Of a stretch of 38,258 nt of DNA, positions 24,938-33,091 are shown in pieces; positions within the stretch are counted from its first letter, which is position 1; the number at the start of each line of letters is the position of its first letter. Under the pieces are notes generated by a model. That model was not told the DNA's origin, ran no database searches, and saw only the letters and a program-made list of their open reading frames with translations. Source of the stretch: Proteiniborus ethanoligenes (GTDB lineage: Bacteria; Bacillota; Clostridia; Tissierellales; Proteiniboraceae). Where the stretch lies: NCBI RefSeq assembly GCF_900107485.1, contig NZ_FNQE01000032.1, forward strand, positions 1 to 38,258. Direction: 5' to 3'. Both the position numbers and the translations under genes were made by a program.

Positions 24938-25582
24938 TTGCAAAAAAGGATTTTAATATATATAGTCCTCACTGCAACTATTTTATTTAGTACAACTGTT
25001 TATGGGATTATGCAAAATCAAGAAGCAAATATAATTGATATAAATAGTGTTGCAGAAGGAAATATTGCAAGGGAATTCTTGCGAGAAGAAATAATTGAAT
25101 CAAATAATCTGATTCACTTTATTTCAGATTTAACTAAACTATCTCATGAGGAAGCAGAATACATAGTTCAAATATGTAAAGAAAAAGAGATAGATATTTT
25201 CTTAGTTTTAGGACTTATGAAGGTAGAAAGCAATTTTAACATTAGACTAATTGGAAAGCAAGGAGAAATAGGTCTTACTCAACTTAAAGTAGGCACAGCA
25301 AAATGGATTGCAAGTAATATTGGAGTTGAGTTTAAAGCGCAGGATTTGTTTGAACCAAAGTATAATGTTAACATATCCACTAGCTTCTTAAAGGGATTAA
25401 GAGAAAGAAATAATGGAGATATCCACAAGACTCTTACTGCATACAATAGAGGAGAAGGCGGGTTGAAGAAGTACATGGTCTCAAGAAGCGGCAGAAGAAA
25501 TCCTGCAGAGAGTACTTATTCTAAAAGAGTACTTGAATACTCAACTATTTTTAGAGAATCATTTAAAAATTATAACTCTTAA
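24938..25582 (+). CDS. Membrane-anchored lytic transglycosylase (SLT)
   Basis: 214 aa. An N-terminal hydrophobic signal anchor (~3-22) precedes the extracellular SLT domain (~75-200). GLMKVESNFN places the catalytic Glu at ~97, followed by GEIGLTQLKVGTAKWI and the LTAYNRGEGGL motif. It cleaves glycan strands in peptidoglycan. The TTG start at 24938 is chosen because AAAGGAG ends 8 nt upstream; the next in-frame upstream codons precede that site. It is a single-gene unit bounded by promoter and terminator. Confidence 0.9.
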   Translation: MQKRILIYIVLTATILFSTTVYGIMQNQEANIIDINSVAEGNIAREFLREEIIESNNLIHFISDLTKLSHEEAEYIVQICKEKEIDIFLVLGLMKVESNFNIRLIGKQGEIGLTQLKVGTAKWIASNIGVEFKAQDLFEPKYNVNISTSFLKGLRERNNGDIHKTLTAYNRGEGGLKKYMVSRSGRRNPAESTYSKRVLEYSTIFRESFKNYNS

Positions 25583-25612
25583 AAGATGCTTAGTGCATCT
25601 TTTGTTTTTTTT
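25581..25612 (+). terminator. Terminator of the lytic transglycosylase gene
   Basis: A perfect 9-bp stem, AAAAGATGC (25581-25589) and GCATCTTTT (25595-25603), loop TTAGT, then GTTTTTTTT. Confidence 0.9.
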
Positions 25613-25640
25613 GAAGGGATTATTCTTTTACAAGCGTCTA
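25612..25640 (+). promoter_or_regulatory. Possible ECF (SigW-like) promoter before the DUF4097-sigma operon
   Basis: TGAAGG (25612-25617), 17 bp, then CGTCTA (25635-25640), resembling the SigW-type TGAAAC-N16-CGTATA. The start would be near 25647, leaving the Shine-Dalgarno in the leader. It would make the operon autoregulated by its own sigma factor. It is a motif match only. Confidence 0.35.
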
Positions 25641-25673
25641 TATTCTTAGTTGAAATTGAGGAGGCAATTATAT

Positions 25674-27104
25674 ATGAATAAGAGGAGAATTGGAGTTATA
25701 ACACTTGCTATCACATTTATTTCAATAGGCATACTATTATTGATGAGAAATTTTATAGGAATAAACTTGAAAGAGACTTTTTCGATTGCTTGGCCTAGCA
25801 TTATTATTTTATTTGGCTTAGAAATAATAATTACTAAAATTATTATTTTTAAACAGCATGATGAGGTAAGAACACATATAGATGCTATTAGTGTCATATT
25901 GCTATCTATAATAATAGTAATAACATCAATTTATTCGAGTTTTAGCCTTGATAATAGATTAGGATTTTTCTCTTTTGCTAAGCACTTTAATGCAAGGAAC
26001 TTTTCAATAAGTTCACCGAAGTATACTCAAAAATCAAACTACAGCTATAACTTTAACTTTGAAGCAGATGACAAAAAACAACTTGAGATAATTAATAGCT
26101 TTGGTGATATAGAAATAAGAGCAGGTGAAGGAGAGCATATTGAAATAATAGCAGAAGTTGACATTAGTCATAATGATGAAGAATATGCAGAAAAATTGTC
26201 AAAAAATATTATCCAAACTGAAGATATAGGGGGGAGTATAAAGGTAGTAACTAATCTAGATTCTCAATATGAAAAAGAGAAAGCAGGCAACATAAGAGTT
26301 AATTATAGTGTATATATGCCAGAACATATTAAAGTAAATGTAGAAAATAAATTTGGAAATATAACTGTAAGTGATATAAAAAATGATGTAGAAATATACA
26401 ATCAACATGGTAATATTAAAGTGACAGACATAACGGGAAAAACTAAGGCAAATAATTCTTTTGGGCAAATTAGTATTTCTAATATTAGTGGAGATGTTTC
26501 AATAGAATGTGCCCATGGTAATATAGAAGTAGAAAATGTATCAAGTAGCATAGATATAGTAAATTCCTTTGGCTGGATTAAAGTCTTTAGGATTAAGGGC
26601 GAAGTTAATATAGATAATCAGCACAACAATGTATATGTTGATAATACTGGAAGTAATGTTAAGATAAAGAACAAATTTGGAGATGTAGATGCTAAAAATA
26701 TAAATGGAGATTTAAATATAGAGAATGGTAATGGTAATATAAATATTGAAAGTATTAAAGGAAACGTAGTTTCATACGACAAGTTTGGAAATATTGATGT
26801 AAAAGAAGCTAATAAATTTGTAAAAATAATTTTAAAAAATGGTAACATATCCTTTAAAACAGATAAAATTATTGAAGAAGGCATAGAAATAGAGAATGAA
26901 TTTGGAGACATAAATATTTGGATTCCATCTGAACAAAAGGGAAGATTTAATATATTAGCTGAGTTTGGGGTTATAAAAAACAAACTAGGACTTAGTGTTA
27001 ATGAAAGCATCACAGAGCAGAGTATAAATGATTTTATAGGCAGTGATGATGTTGTATTCTATATTAGGAGTAGAAATGGAAACATAAATGTTAACTCTAA
27101 CTAG
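25674..27104 (+). CDS. Membrane-anchored DUF4097 beta-repeat protein
   Basis: 476 aa. Three N-terminal TM segments (~5-25, ~32-52, ~68-88), similar to the LiaF/LiaI TM region, are followed by a long repetitive beta region (~120-476). About 19-20-residue rungs alternate N-x-FG-x-I with QHGNI/NGNI motifs (FGDIEI, FGNITV, HGNIKV, FGQISI, FGWIKV, FGDVDA, NGNINI, FGNIDV), a parallel beta-helix-like solenoid. DUF4097 proteins often accompany envelope-stress regulators (B. subtilis YvlB). GAGGAGG lies 8-9 nt before ATG 25674. It is the first gene of the sigma/anti-sigma operon, so a sensory or target role is inferred. Confidence 0.82.
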   Translation: MNKRRIGVITLAITFISIGILLLMRNFIGINLKETFSIAWPSIIILFGLEIIITKIIIFKQHDEVRTHIDAISVILLSIIIVITSIYSSFSLDNRLGFFSFAKHFNARNFSISSPKYTQKSNYSYNFNFEADDKKQLEIINSFGDIEIRAGEGEHIEIIAEVDISHNDEEYAEKLSKNIIQTEDIGGSIKVVTNLDSQYEKEKAGNIRVNYSVYMPEHIKVNVENKFGNITVSDIKNDVEIYNQHGNIKVTDITGKTKANNSFGQISISNISGDVSIECAHGNIEVENVSSSIDIVNSFGWIKVFRIKGEVNIDNQHNNVYVDNTGSNVKIKNKFGDVDAKNINGDLNIENGNGNINIESIKGNVVSYDKFGNIDVKEANKFVKIILKNGNISFKTDKIIEEGIEIENEFGDINIWIPSEQKGRFNILAEFGVIKNKLGLSVNESITEQSINDFIGSDDVVFYIRSRNGNINVNSN

Positions 27105-27133
27105 TTTCCTAGGATTTAGGGTGGTGGTAGTAG

Positions 27134-27730
27134 TTGAATGAAGAACGCATAGTCTGTGAGTTGAAAGCAGGGAACTACACTGTTTTTACAGAGATAATTG
27201 AGTTATTCAAGAACAGAGTGTTCGGAATGGCTTATAAGTTTACTAATGATTATAATGAGGCACAGGACTTATCTCAAGAAATATTTCTTAAGATATATAA
27301 AGAGATTGGTAGCTTTAGATTTGAAAGTAAGCTTTCTACTTGGATATACAGAGTCTCCATGAATACTTGCCTAGATTGGAAAAGAAAAAATAGTAAGATA
27401 AAAAATCTAAGCACTAATATAGTAAACCATGAAGATGAAATTGTTGAAATTGAACTTAAAGATGAAAGTTCCCTGCCAGAAGATATATATATTCAATCTG
27501 AAAGTCAAAGAGAGATCCACCAGCTAGTATTAGGACTACCAGATATATATAAAACCGTGATTATAATGTACCATTTTAACAATATGTCATATGAAGAAAT
27601 TTCAAAGACATTAAGTCTTTCAGAAAGAACGGTTGAAACGAGGCTGTATAGAGCTAGAAGATTATTGAAAGAAGAGTTTACTAAGCTAAAGGATAGGAGT
27701 GGATACAAATGGAATGCAACCAAGCTTTAA
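27134..27730 (+). CDS. ECF sigma factor (sigma-70 family)
   Basis: 198 aa. Region 2 (~10-80) includes YNEAQDLSQEIFLKIYK and FRFESKLSTWIYRVSMNTCLDWKRK. Region 4 (~135-185) has MSYEEISKTLSLSERTVETRLYRARRLLKE, a helix-turn-helix for -35 recognition. Regions 1 and 3 are absent, which defines the ECF group. It starts at TTG (27134), behind a weak GGGTGG; an ATG four bases later is out of frame. Its last 22 bp overlap the anti-sigma gene, so the pair is translationally coupled. The gene lies 29 bp after the DUF4097 gene. Confidence 0.93.
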   Translation: MNEERIVCELKAGNYTVFTEIIELFKNRVFGMAYKFTNDYNEAQDLSQEIFLKIYKEIGSFRFESKLSTWIYRVSMNTCLDWKRKNSKIKNLSTNIVNHEDEIVEIELKDESSLPEDIYIQSESQREIHQLVLGLPDIYKTVIIMYHFNNMSYEEISKTLSLSERTVETRLYRARRLLKEEFTKLKDRSGYKWNATKL

Positions 27731-28158
27731 TAAAAGTTGATGAATATTTTGAAAATAGATTAAGTGATATTGAAAGGCATAATATAAAAAAGCACTTAGA
27801 AAAGTGTTCTAAGTGTAGACAAGAATACGAGGATATGAGCTTTGTATTTAATGCCTTAGACAATCACTTTATCAATGCTCCTGATGATTTAGCAGATAAA
27901 ATTATGAATAAAATTATTCATTTTGAAAGTTCTAAAAAGCGAAGCACTAAGGTTCTAAGAAATATTGGTGCCAGCTTTGTAGCAGCAGGTATAATGATTT
28001 CCCTTCTCAATTTTTCAAATTATAATCCTATAATTTTAGCAAAAGGCATATTTAGAGGTGCTTTTGAAATAAATCAAGTTGTGACAGATCCAATTACGAA
28101 GCTATCACAAGGCTTAAAATATGTAACAGATGTATATATCAATGGTAATGGTAAATAG
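27709..28158 (+). CDS. Anti-sigma factor, zinc-finger (ZAS) type
   Basis: 149 aa. The cytoplasmic N-terminus carries the ZAS zinc motif H29-x3-C33-x2-C36 (HLEKCSKC), which grips ECF sigma factors. One TM segment (~85-105) follows, then a short extracytoplasmic tail of ~45 residues. It overlaps the end of the sigma gene by 22 bp. The tail is too short for a large sensor domain, so the signal may come through the partner membrane proteins encoded on either side (inference). Confidence 0.88.
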   Translation: MECNQALIKVDEYFENRLSDIERHNIKKHLEKCSKCRQEYEDMSFVFNALDNHFINAPDDLADKIMNKIIHFESSKKRSTKVLRNIGASFVAAGIMISLLNFSNYNPIILAKGIFRGAFEINQVVTDPITKLSQGLKYVTDVYINGNGK

Positions 28159-28176
28159 ATAAGGGAGGTAATATAG

Positions 28177-28881
28177 ATGAATTGTGAATATCATAAAAAT
28201 TTCGAAGCGAATTTTATTTGCTCCGATTGTGGAATAAACATGTGTAAGGCTTGTGCAGTAAATGACAATGGAAGAGTTATTTGCATTGAATGTGCAAAAA
28301 AGAAAGGTCTATCTATAATAAAAAATGCTGCATATGAAAGTAAATTTCATAATGATAATATAGACTCTAATTATAGTAATCCTAATAAAAGGTATAGCAA
28401 GTTCTGGTCTATAATATTTTCATTTATGCCTGGAGGAGGCCATATGTATCTAGGAGTAATGAAAAGAGGACTTCAATTTATGCTGGCATTTTTCGGGATA
28501 ATTGCTTTGGCAAACTTTTTTTATTCATCAGAGTTTTTGATTTTCTTTTCGATTGTTATTTGGTTTTATAGCTTTTTTGATTGCTTTCACATAAGGAAGA
28601 AGCTAGAACAAGGTGAAGAAATCAATGAGGATTTAATATTTCCTGTAGACTTTAAGAACATAAATTCAAGACATCTTGGGGTAGGGCTATTAGTTGTAGG
28701 TGGATTGATATTGCTAAATGAGTTCTTTGATCAGTTAATATATATAACTAACCGAATGAATATAAATTCTGAAGCCATTAGAGTTACTATCAGAATGCTA
28801 AGAAACTCTTTCTTCCCTATAGTACTAATAGTGACTGGATTTTTAATATTAAGAAAATCAAACAAAAAAAATATTGAATAG
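28177..28881 (+). CDS. B-box zinc finger membrane protein
   Basis: 234 aa. The N-terminal B-box-like zinc finger has CEYH...CSDC...CKAC...CIEC spacing, residues C3, H6, C15, C18, C23, C26, C36 and C39. A short linker leads to two TM segments (~85-135) beginning SFMPGGGHMYLG, as in TM2/small membrane-associated domains. A LiaI/LiaF-like C-terminal pair of TM segments follows (~165-185 and ~208-225). The RBS AAGGGAGG lies 9-10 nt upstream. It is the last gene of the operon. Its C-terminal region resembles the TM part of the DUF4097 protein, which hints at a membrane complex. No function is assigned. Confidence 0.72.
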   Translation: MNCEYHKNFEANFICSDCGINMCKACAVNDNGRVICIECAKKKGLSIIKNAAYESKFHNDNIDSNYSNPNKRYSKFWSIIFSFMPGGGHMYLGVMKRGLQFMLAFFGIIALANFFYSSEFLIFFSIVIWFYSFFDCFHIRKKLEQGEEINEDLIFPVDFKNINSRHLGVGLLVVGGLILLNEFFDQLIYITNRMNINSEAIRVTIRMLRNSFFPIVLIVTGFLILRKSNKKNIE

Positions 28882-28911
28882 AAGCTGGCTCTTGAGCTAG
28901 CTTTTACTTTT
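28882..28911 (+). terminator. Terminator of the ECF operon
   Basis: A stem, AAGCTGGCTC (28882-28891) and GAGCTAGCTT (28894-28903), with one G-U pair, followed by TTACTTTTT. The drawn 2-nt loop probably opens by one or two pairs. Confidence 0.7.
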
Positions 28912-28977
28912 TAAATAACATGGTTTCTGTTATACTATAATATAGCTTGATCAGATACAATTTTGAGGAGTGTTTAT

Positions 28978-30021
28978 ATGCTTGAAGCCAATATCGAAAA
29001 GTTCATAGTAAATGGATGTAAAGAAGAGGTTAGGATATATGCAAATACTAATAGCAGGAGTAATACTACAGGCTATGCTAAAGATCAATGGACATACATG
29101 GTAGAGATTATGATTATTACTATTAAATGCCTGATACCAAGAGATGCAAGTCATGGCTCCGTAATTGATTATGATAGGTTTAACGAAGAATTGAATCTTT
29201 GGTATTATTATAGGCACGGAGATAATCAAAGTCTATTGGCGAGTATACTAAAAAAAGAGGCTCATTACTGGGAATATTCTGATGATAGCATATATTCAAG
29301 AATACCACCTATAGTATTTGCTAATGAGGACTGGAAATTAGTTAAGAATCAGGTTTTAAAAAATATTCTTTACACAACTGGGCGAATATCTTCTTTAATT
29401 GAAGGCTTAGTTCTTGCTAAACTATTATCTGTTCTTGTAAGCACACCAAATATTAAGGTGGATGATTTAATTAATGAAATGAAAGAAGAAATCATGTGTT
29501 TTTCACAGAAGGAATTTATAGAAAATTTCACAGAATATTTTAAACATCCATTAAATAAGTATAAAGGAAATTATACTATTGATTTTGAGAGAAAACGTAT
29601 AGAAGTATTAAATGTGCTGAATAGAATATACGATAAAACTGAGTACAAAATATTGAAAGCAGCTTTAAGCTTTTTATGTGAGTCTAAAAGCGAGGGATAT
29701 GATTCAAACTTTTTTATCAGTGGACTTATAGGATTAAGATCAAATATTAGTGATAGTACCTCTATTAAGGATGAAGAATTTATTAGAAATTTATGTGGTT
29801 TTTTAGTTAAGCTAAGAAAAGGCAGAATTACTGGAGAAAGCCTTTATATAGATAAATATGTTTTACCTGATATTTTTCAATACAAGGAAGGAGATGTGTT
29901 TTTTCATAGTTTACTAAAAAAAAGTCAAGTTATTAGAAGGATAAATGATGGCAATTCTATAATATGTTTTATAAGAACTAGATCAGGCATATATAGGTTT
30001 GTAAAACATCTGAATACATAA
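28978..30021 (+). CDS. Divergent ADP-ribosylglycohydrolase-like protein
   Basis: 347 aa, soluble, helix-rich. The N-terminal half follows the DraG pattern: an initial helix where TDDT-MAL is expected (here AKDQWTYMVEIMI, ~30-42), then DYDRFNEELNLWYYYRHGD, DDSIYSRIPPIVFANEDWK (the usual S-x-MRIAPLG position) and ILYTTGRISSLIEGLVLAKLL in place of the TH-x4-AI motif. The metal-binding Asp pair is not conserved, so it is probably not a normal hydrolase. GAGGAG ends 7 nt before ATG 28978. It is a monocistronic gene. The assignment is pattern-based inference. Confidence 0.5.
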   Translation: MLEANIEKFIVNGCKEEVRIYANTNSRSNTTGYAKDQWTYMVEIMIITIKCLIPRDASHGSVIDYDRFNEELNLWYYYRHGDNQSLLASILKKEAHYWEYSDDSIYSRIPPIVFANEDWKLVKNQVLKNILYTTGRISSLIEGLVLAKLLSVLVSTPNIKVDDLINEMKEEIMCFSQKEFIENFTEYFKHPLNKYKGNYTIDFERKRIEVLNVLNRIYDKTEYKILKAALSFLCESKSEGYDSNFFISGLIGLRSNISDSTSIKDEEFIRNLCGFLVKLRKGRITGESLYIDKYVLPDIFQYKEGDVFFHSLLKKSQVIRRINDGNSIICFIRTRSGIYRFVKHLNT

Positions 30022-30050
30022 TAAAAGTGGCTATTTGAGGCCACTTTTAT
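30021..30050. terminator. Bidirectional terminator
   Basis: A perfect 11-bp stem, ATAAAAGTGGC (30021-30031) and GCCACTTTTAT (30040-30050), loop TATTTGAG. The A- and T-flanked stem serves the convergent genes on both sides. Confidence 0.8.
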
Positions 30051-30051
30051 A

Positions 30052-30252
30052 TTACAAATCTCTATTTAAATAGTTTAAAAATTCTTCTTCACTAGTATCT
30101 GCTAGTTCGCTTAATTCCTTAACAATATTATCCTTTAACCTTAGAAATGCATCAATATTAGTGTTTTTTCCTGTATAGTCAAGAGCTTCTAATATTATTA
30201 ACATATCCTGTTTTGATATTTCAGAAATTGATATTTTTTCGAATTCTTGCAT
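30052..30252 (-). CDS. Small acidic protein of unknown function
   Basis: 66 aa, about one quarter Glu/Asp, predicted helical, no TM segment or cysteines. The protein starts MQEFEKISISEISKQD. ATG 30252 is supported by AGAGGAGGGAG 8-9 nt upstream on the minus strand; a longer reading frame would begin before that site. It is convergent with the DraG-like gene and divergent from the radical SAM gene. I do not recognise the family. Confidence 0.6.
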   Translation of the reverse strand: MQEFEKISISEISKQDMLIILEALDYTGKNTNIDAFLRLKDNIVKELSELADTSEEEFLNYLNRDL

Positions 30253-30479
30253 TTTATATATTCTCCCTCCTCTAGTACAATATAAAGTAGTATTCAAAAT
30301 AATATTCTATATAAAAGCATAAAAACCTTCATTAAGTTACAAATTTTTTAAAATACTTTTATAACTAAAATAATGAGCTTTAAAAGATGGAGTTTGAATT
30401 TTAATATTGTGTTTTTCTGGTATAATATATTAGAATAGAAAATCATATTAAAATACGGAATATGGAAGAAGGTATAATA
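30253..30479. other. Intergenic region between divergent genes
   Basis: 227 bp without a gene, very AT-rich. The right part has an extended -10 promoter for the radical SAM gene (TGG-TATAAT, 30418-30426) with no clear -35. No convincing promoter was found for the minus-strand small gene, and no operator palindrome stood out. Confidence 0.6.
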
Positions 30480-32267
30480 ATGAAGATACTCATAACTACT
30501 TTAAATTCAAAGTTTATACATACATCACTTTCAATTAGATATTTAAAAAGCTTTGTTAGAAATGATTTTCCAGATATACAGATAGAAGAGTATACTATAA
30601 ATCAGAATAATGACTATATTGCGGGAGAGATTTTTAAGAAGAACCTAGATGTAGTAGCTTTTTCATGTTATATATGGAATATTAGCAGCATACTTCAAAT
30701 ATCAGAAGTATTAAAGATTGCAAATCCAAACATAAAAATTATTCTAGGAGGACCAGAAGTTTCTTTTGATGGTGAAGAAATATTAAAGAAAAGTCCGTTT
30801 GTTGATTTTATTATATATGGTGAAGGAGAAGAAACCTTTAAAGAGCTATTATTGACTCTAAATAATAATGAAAATGCGCTGAAAGATATTAAAGGTCTTA
30901 TATTTAGAGAAAATGAAAAGATTTGTATCAATGAGCCTAGACCTCTTATACAAAACCTAGATGTTATACCATCTCCCTTTGATTATAATTTAAATGATTT
31001 CAAAAATAGAATAGTATACTTTGAAAGCTCAAGGGGTTGCCCTTTTAATTGCAAATTTTGTCTTTCATCAACAATAAAAGGAGTAAGGTTTTTCTCCATT
31101 GAAAGAGTAAAAGAAGATTTACAAAAGTTAATTAATGCAAAAGTAAAGCAGGTTAAATTTGTAGATAGAACTTTTAATGCAAAGAAGGAATATGCTTTAG
31201 AAATTATGAAATTTGTTATGGAGCAGGAGGTGGAAGATATAAACTTTCACTTCGAAGTAACAGCACATTTACTTGATGATGAAATATTAGATTTTTTAAA
31301 AGCTGTTCCTGAAGGCTTATTCCAATTTGAGATAGGCGTACAATCAACTAATCCTAAGACCTTAGAAGCTATAGATAGAAAAACAAACACCCAAAAGCTA
31401 ATGGAAGTAGTAAAAAAGATAAAAAGCTTTAATAATATTCATCAGCATTTAGATTTAATTGCAGGCTTACCCTATGAGGATTATGATAGCTTTAGAAAAT
31501 CCTTTAATGATATTTATTTACTAAGACCAGAAAAGCTACAGCTAGGTTTTTTAAAGCTTTTAAAAGGCTCTGATCTAAGGAATAAAAAAGAATTATATGG
31601 TTATAAATTCTTAGATAAACCACCTTATGAGGTGTTCCAAAGCAAATATATTAAATATATAGAAATGCTTAAACTCAAGGTTATTGAAGATTTAGTTGAA
31701 AAATATGCAAACGAACTTTATTTTGAAAATAGTTTAAATTACGTAATTAATAGCTATTTTGATCAACCCTTTGATTTCTATGAATCTTTTGCAGAATATT
31801 GGGAAGGAAAGTGTCATGATAGCAAAGCTCATAGTAGAGTAGATTTGTATAGAATATTACTAGAATTCTATCATGAGGTTGTTAATGAAAACGTTGAATT
31901 GTTTAGAAATATTGTCAAATTTGATTATTTATATAACACTAAAACAGCTACTATACCTGAATTCATAGATACAAGAAAGACTAATAAGTTAAAGCAGATG
32001 AGACATGAATTTTTAAAAAACCTAGAAAATCTTCAAATATATTTACCAGATTATTTGGATGTTCCTCCTAAAAAAATAGTAAATGAAGTACATTTTGAAG
32101 AGTTTAATTATGATATACTTAAATTTATAGATAGTAACTTTGAAAGTAATTCTATTAGTCCGTCAAGAACAATAATACTATTTGTTTATGATTTTGATAA
32201 TAAGGTTTTTAACAGATGTAAATCCTTCAATGTAACAGATGATTTTATTAATATGGAGAGTGATTAA
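30480..32267 (+). CDS. B12-binding domain radical SAM protein (DUF4080)
   Basis: 595 aa. The N-terminal cobalamin-binding Rossmann domain (~1-135) has NIKIILGGPEVSF and DFIIYGEGEETFKELL. The radical SAM core (~175-400) carries SSRGCPFNCKFCLSS with cluster cysteines C187, C191, C194. A C-terminal DUF4080 region (~405-590) follows. Proteins of this build are thought to catalyse B12-dependent methylation or similar chemistry, but no substrate is known for the DUF4080 group. The DxHxxG cobalamin His motif is not obvious, so cobalamin may bind base-off without a protein ligand. ATG 30480 has AAGG 7 nt upstream. Confidence 0.85.
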   Translation: MKILITTLNSKFIHTSLSIRYLKSFVRNDFPDIQIEEYTINQNNDYIAGEIFKKNLDVVAFSCYIWNISSILQISEVLKIANPNIKIILGGPEVSFDGEEILKKSPFVDFIIYGEGEETFKELLLTLNNNENALKDIKGLIFRENEKICINEPRPLIQNLDVIPSPFDYNLNDFKNRIVYFESSRGCPFNCKFCLSSTIKGVRFFSIERVKEDLQKLINAKVKQVKFVDRTFNAKKEYALEIMKFVMEQEVEDINFHFEVTAHLLDDEILDFLKAVPEGLFQFEIGVQSTNPKTLEAIDRKTNTQKLMEVVKKIKSFNNIHQHLDLIAGLPYEDYDSFRKSFNDIYLLRPEKLQLGFLKLLKGSDLRNKKELYGYKFLDKPPYEVFQSKYIKYIEMLKLKVIEDLVEKYANELYFENSLNYVINSYFDQPFDFYESFAEYWEGKCHDSKAHSRVDLYRILLEFYHEVVNENVELFRNIVKFDYLYNTKTATIPEFIDTRKTNKLKQMRHEFLKNLENLQIYLPDYLDVPPKKIVNEVHFEEFNYDILKFIDSNFESNSISPSRTIILFVYDFDNKVFNRCKSFNVTDDFINMESD

Positions 32268-32268
32268 T

Positions 32269-33045
32269 TTGAATATATTACAAGACTTGCTTTTAGTTAA
32301 TAAAAGCACAATAAATAAAACTTCAAAGCTATTTTTGAAAAATTGGGTCATTGTATTTACAGGATTTGTATATACACTGCTTAATATTGGGTTAATGATA
32401 GTAATGTCCTTACTTTTTACATTACCTATTTTAAGGTTTTTTTCTGGAATAATATCCTTTATTGCAACCAGTGCGATGATATCAAATTATTTGTATTTGC
32501 TTAATCAAATTATTAGATATGGAAGAGTTACTATACAAGACTTCAAAGAAGGCTTTAGAGTTTACTTGTGGAAAATATATGGTGTTTTGTTTATAGGCTG
32601 GGCTGCAAGCTTTTTATTTGATAGGATTATAGGACCTATTATTTTTTCAATGAGTGGAGCTCTTGCTGTTAATATAGGCTTTATTATAAGCTTATTAGTT
32701 CTTATACTAATGAACGCTCTACCTGAAAGCATATACCAGAAGCATTATTCTTCCTGGGACACTGTGCTATATGCATTTGAATTTGTTAAGGAAAATTGGA
32801 TTGAATGGTTTGTGCCTAATGTTATAATGCTAGGCTTATTTTACATTGTTACTGGTAACGTCATAAAAGATGTTTTTGCTATTAGTTCAGGATTTTTATA
32901 TAGTATTTCCATTAAAGGAATATTACTTTACATTGCAGGACAAATAATGTTCTCGTTTATTATGATATATAGGGGTATTTTATTTGATATTTTAAGTACC
33001 AGTACAAGAAGAAAAAGAGCATATATGCAGCACTTATATAAATAA
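32269..33045 (+). CDS. Polytopic membrane protein, unknown
   Basis: 258 aa with about six TM segments (roughly 28-55, 58-78, 103-123, 132-152, 183-203, 218-243), a hydrophobic Leu/Ile/Phe-rich protein ending in a basic tail RRKRAYMQHLYK. It uses a TTG start at 32269, with GGAGAG 8 nt upstream. The preceding radical SAM stop codon ends at 32267, so the two are coupled. I recognise no transporter signature; it may be a YesL- or DUF4013-like membrane family. It is likely in one operon with the flanking genes. Confidence 0.7.
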   Translation: MNILQDLLLVNKSTINKTSKLFLKNWVIVFTGFVYTLLNIGLMIVMSLLFTLPILRFFSGIISFIATSAMISNYLYLLNQIIRYGRVTIQDFKEGFRVYLWKIYGVLFIGWAASFLFDRIIGPIIFSMSGALAVNIGFIISLLVLILMNALPESIYQKHYSSWDTVLYAFEFVKENWIEWFVPNVIMLGLFYIVTGNVIKDVFAISSGFLYSISIKGILLYIAGQIMFSFIMIYRGILFDILSTSTRRKRAYMQHLYK

Positions 33046-33091
33046 ACTTAAAATAAATTTAGATGTTATATTCTAGGGGTGGATGAAGATT

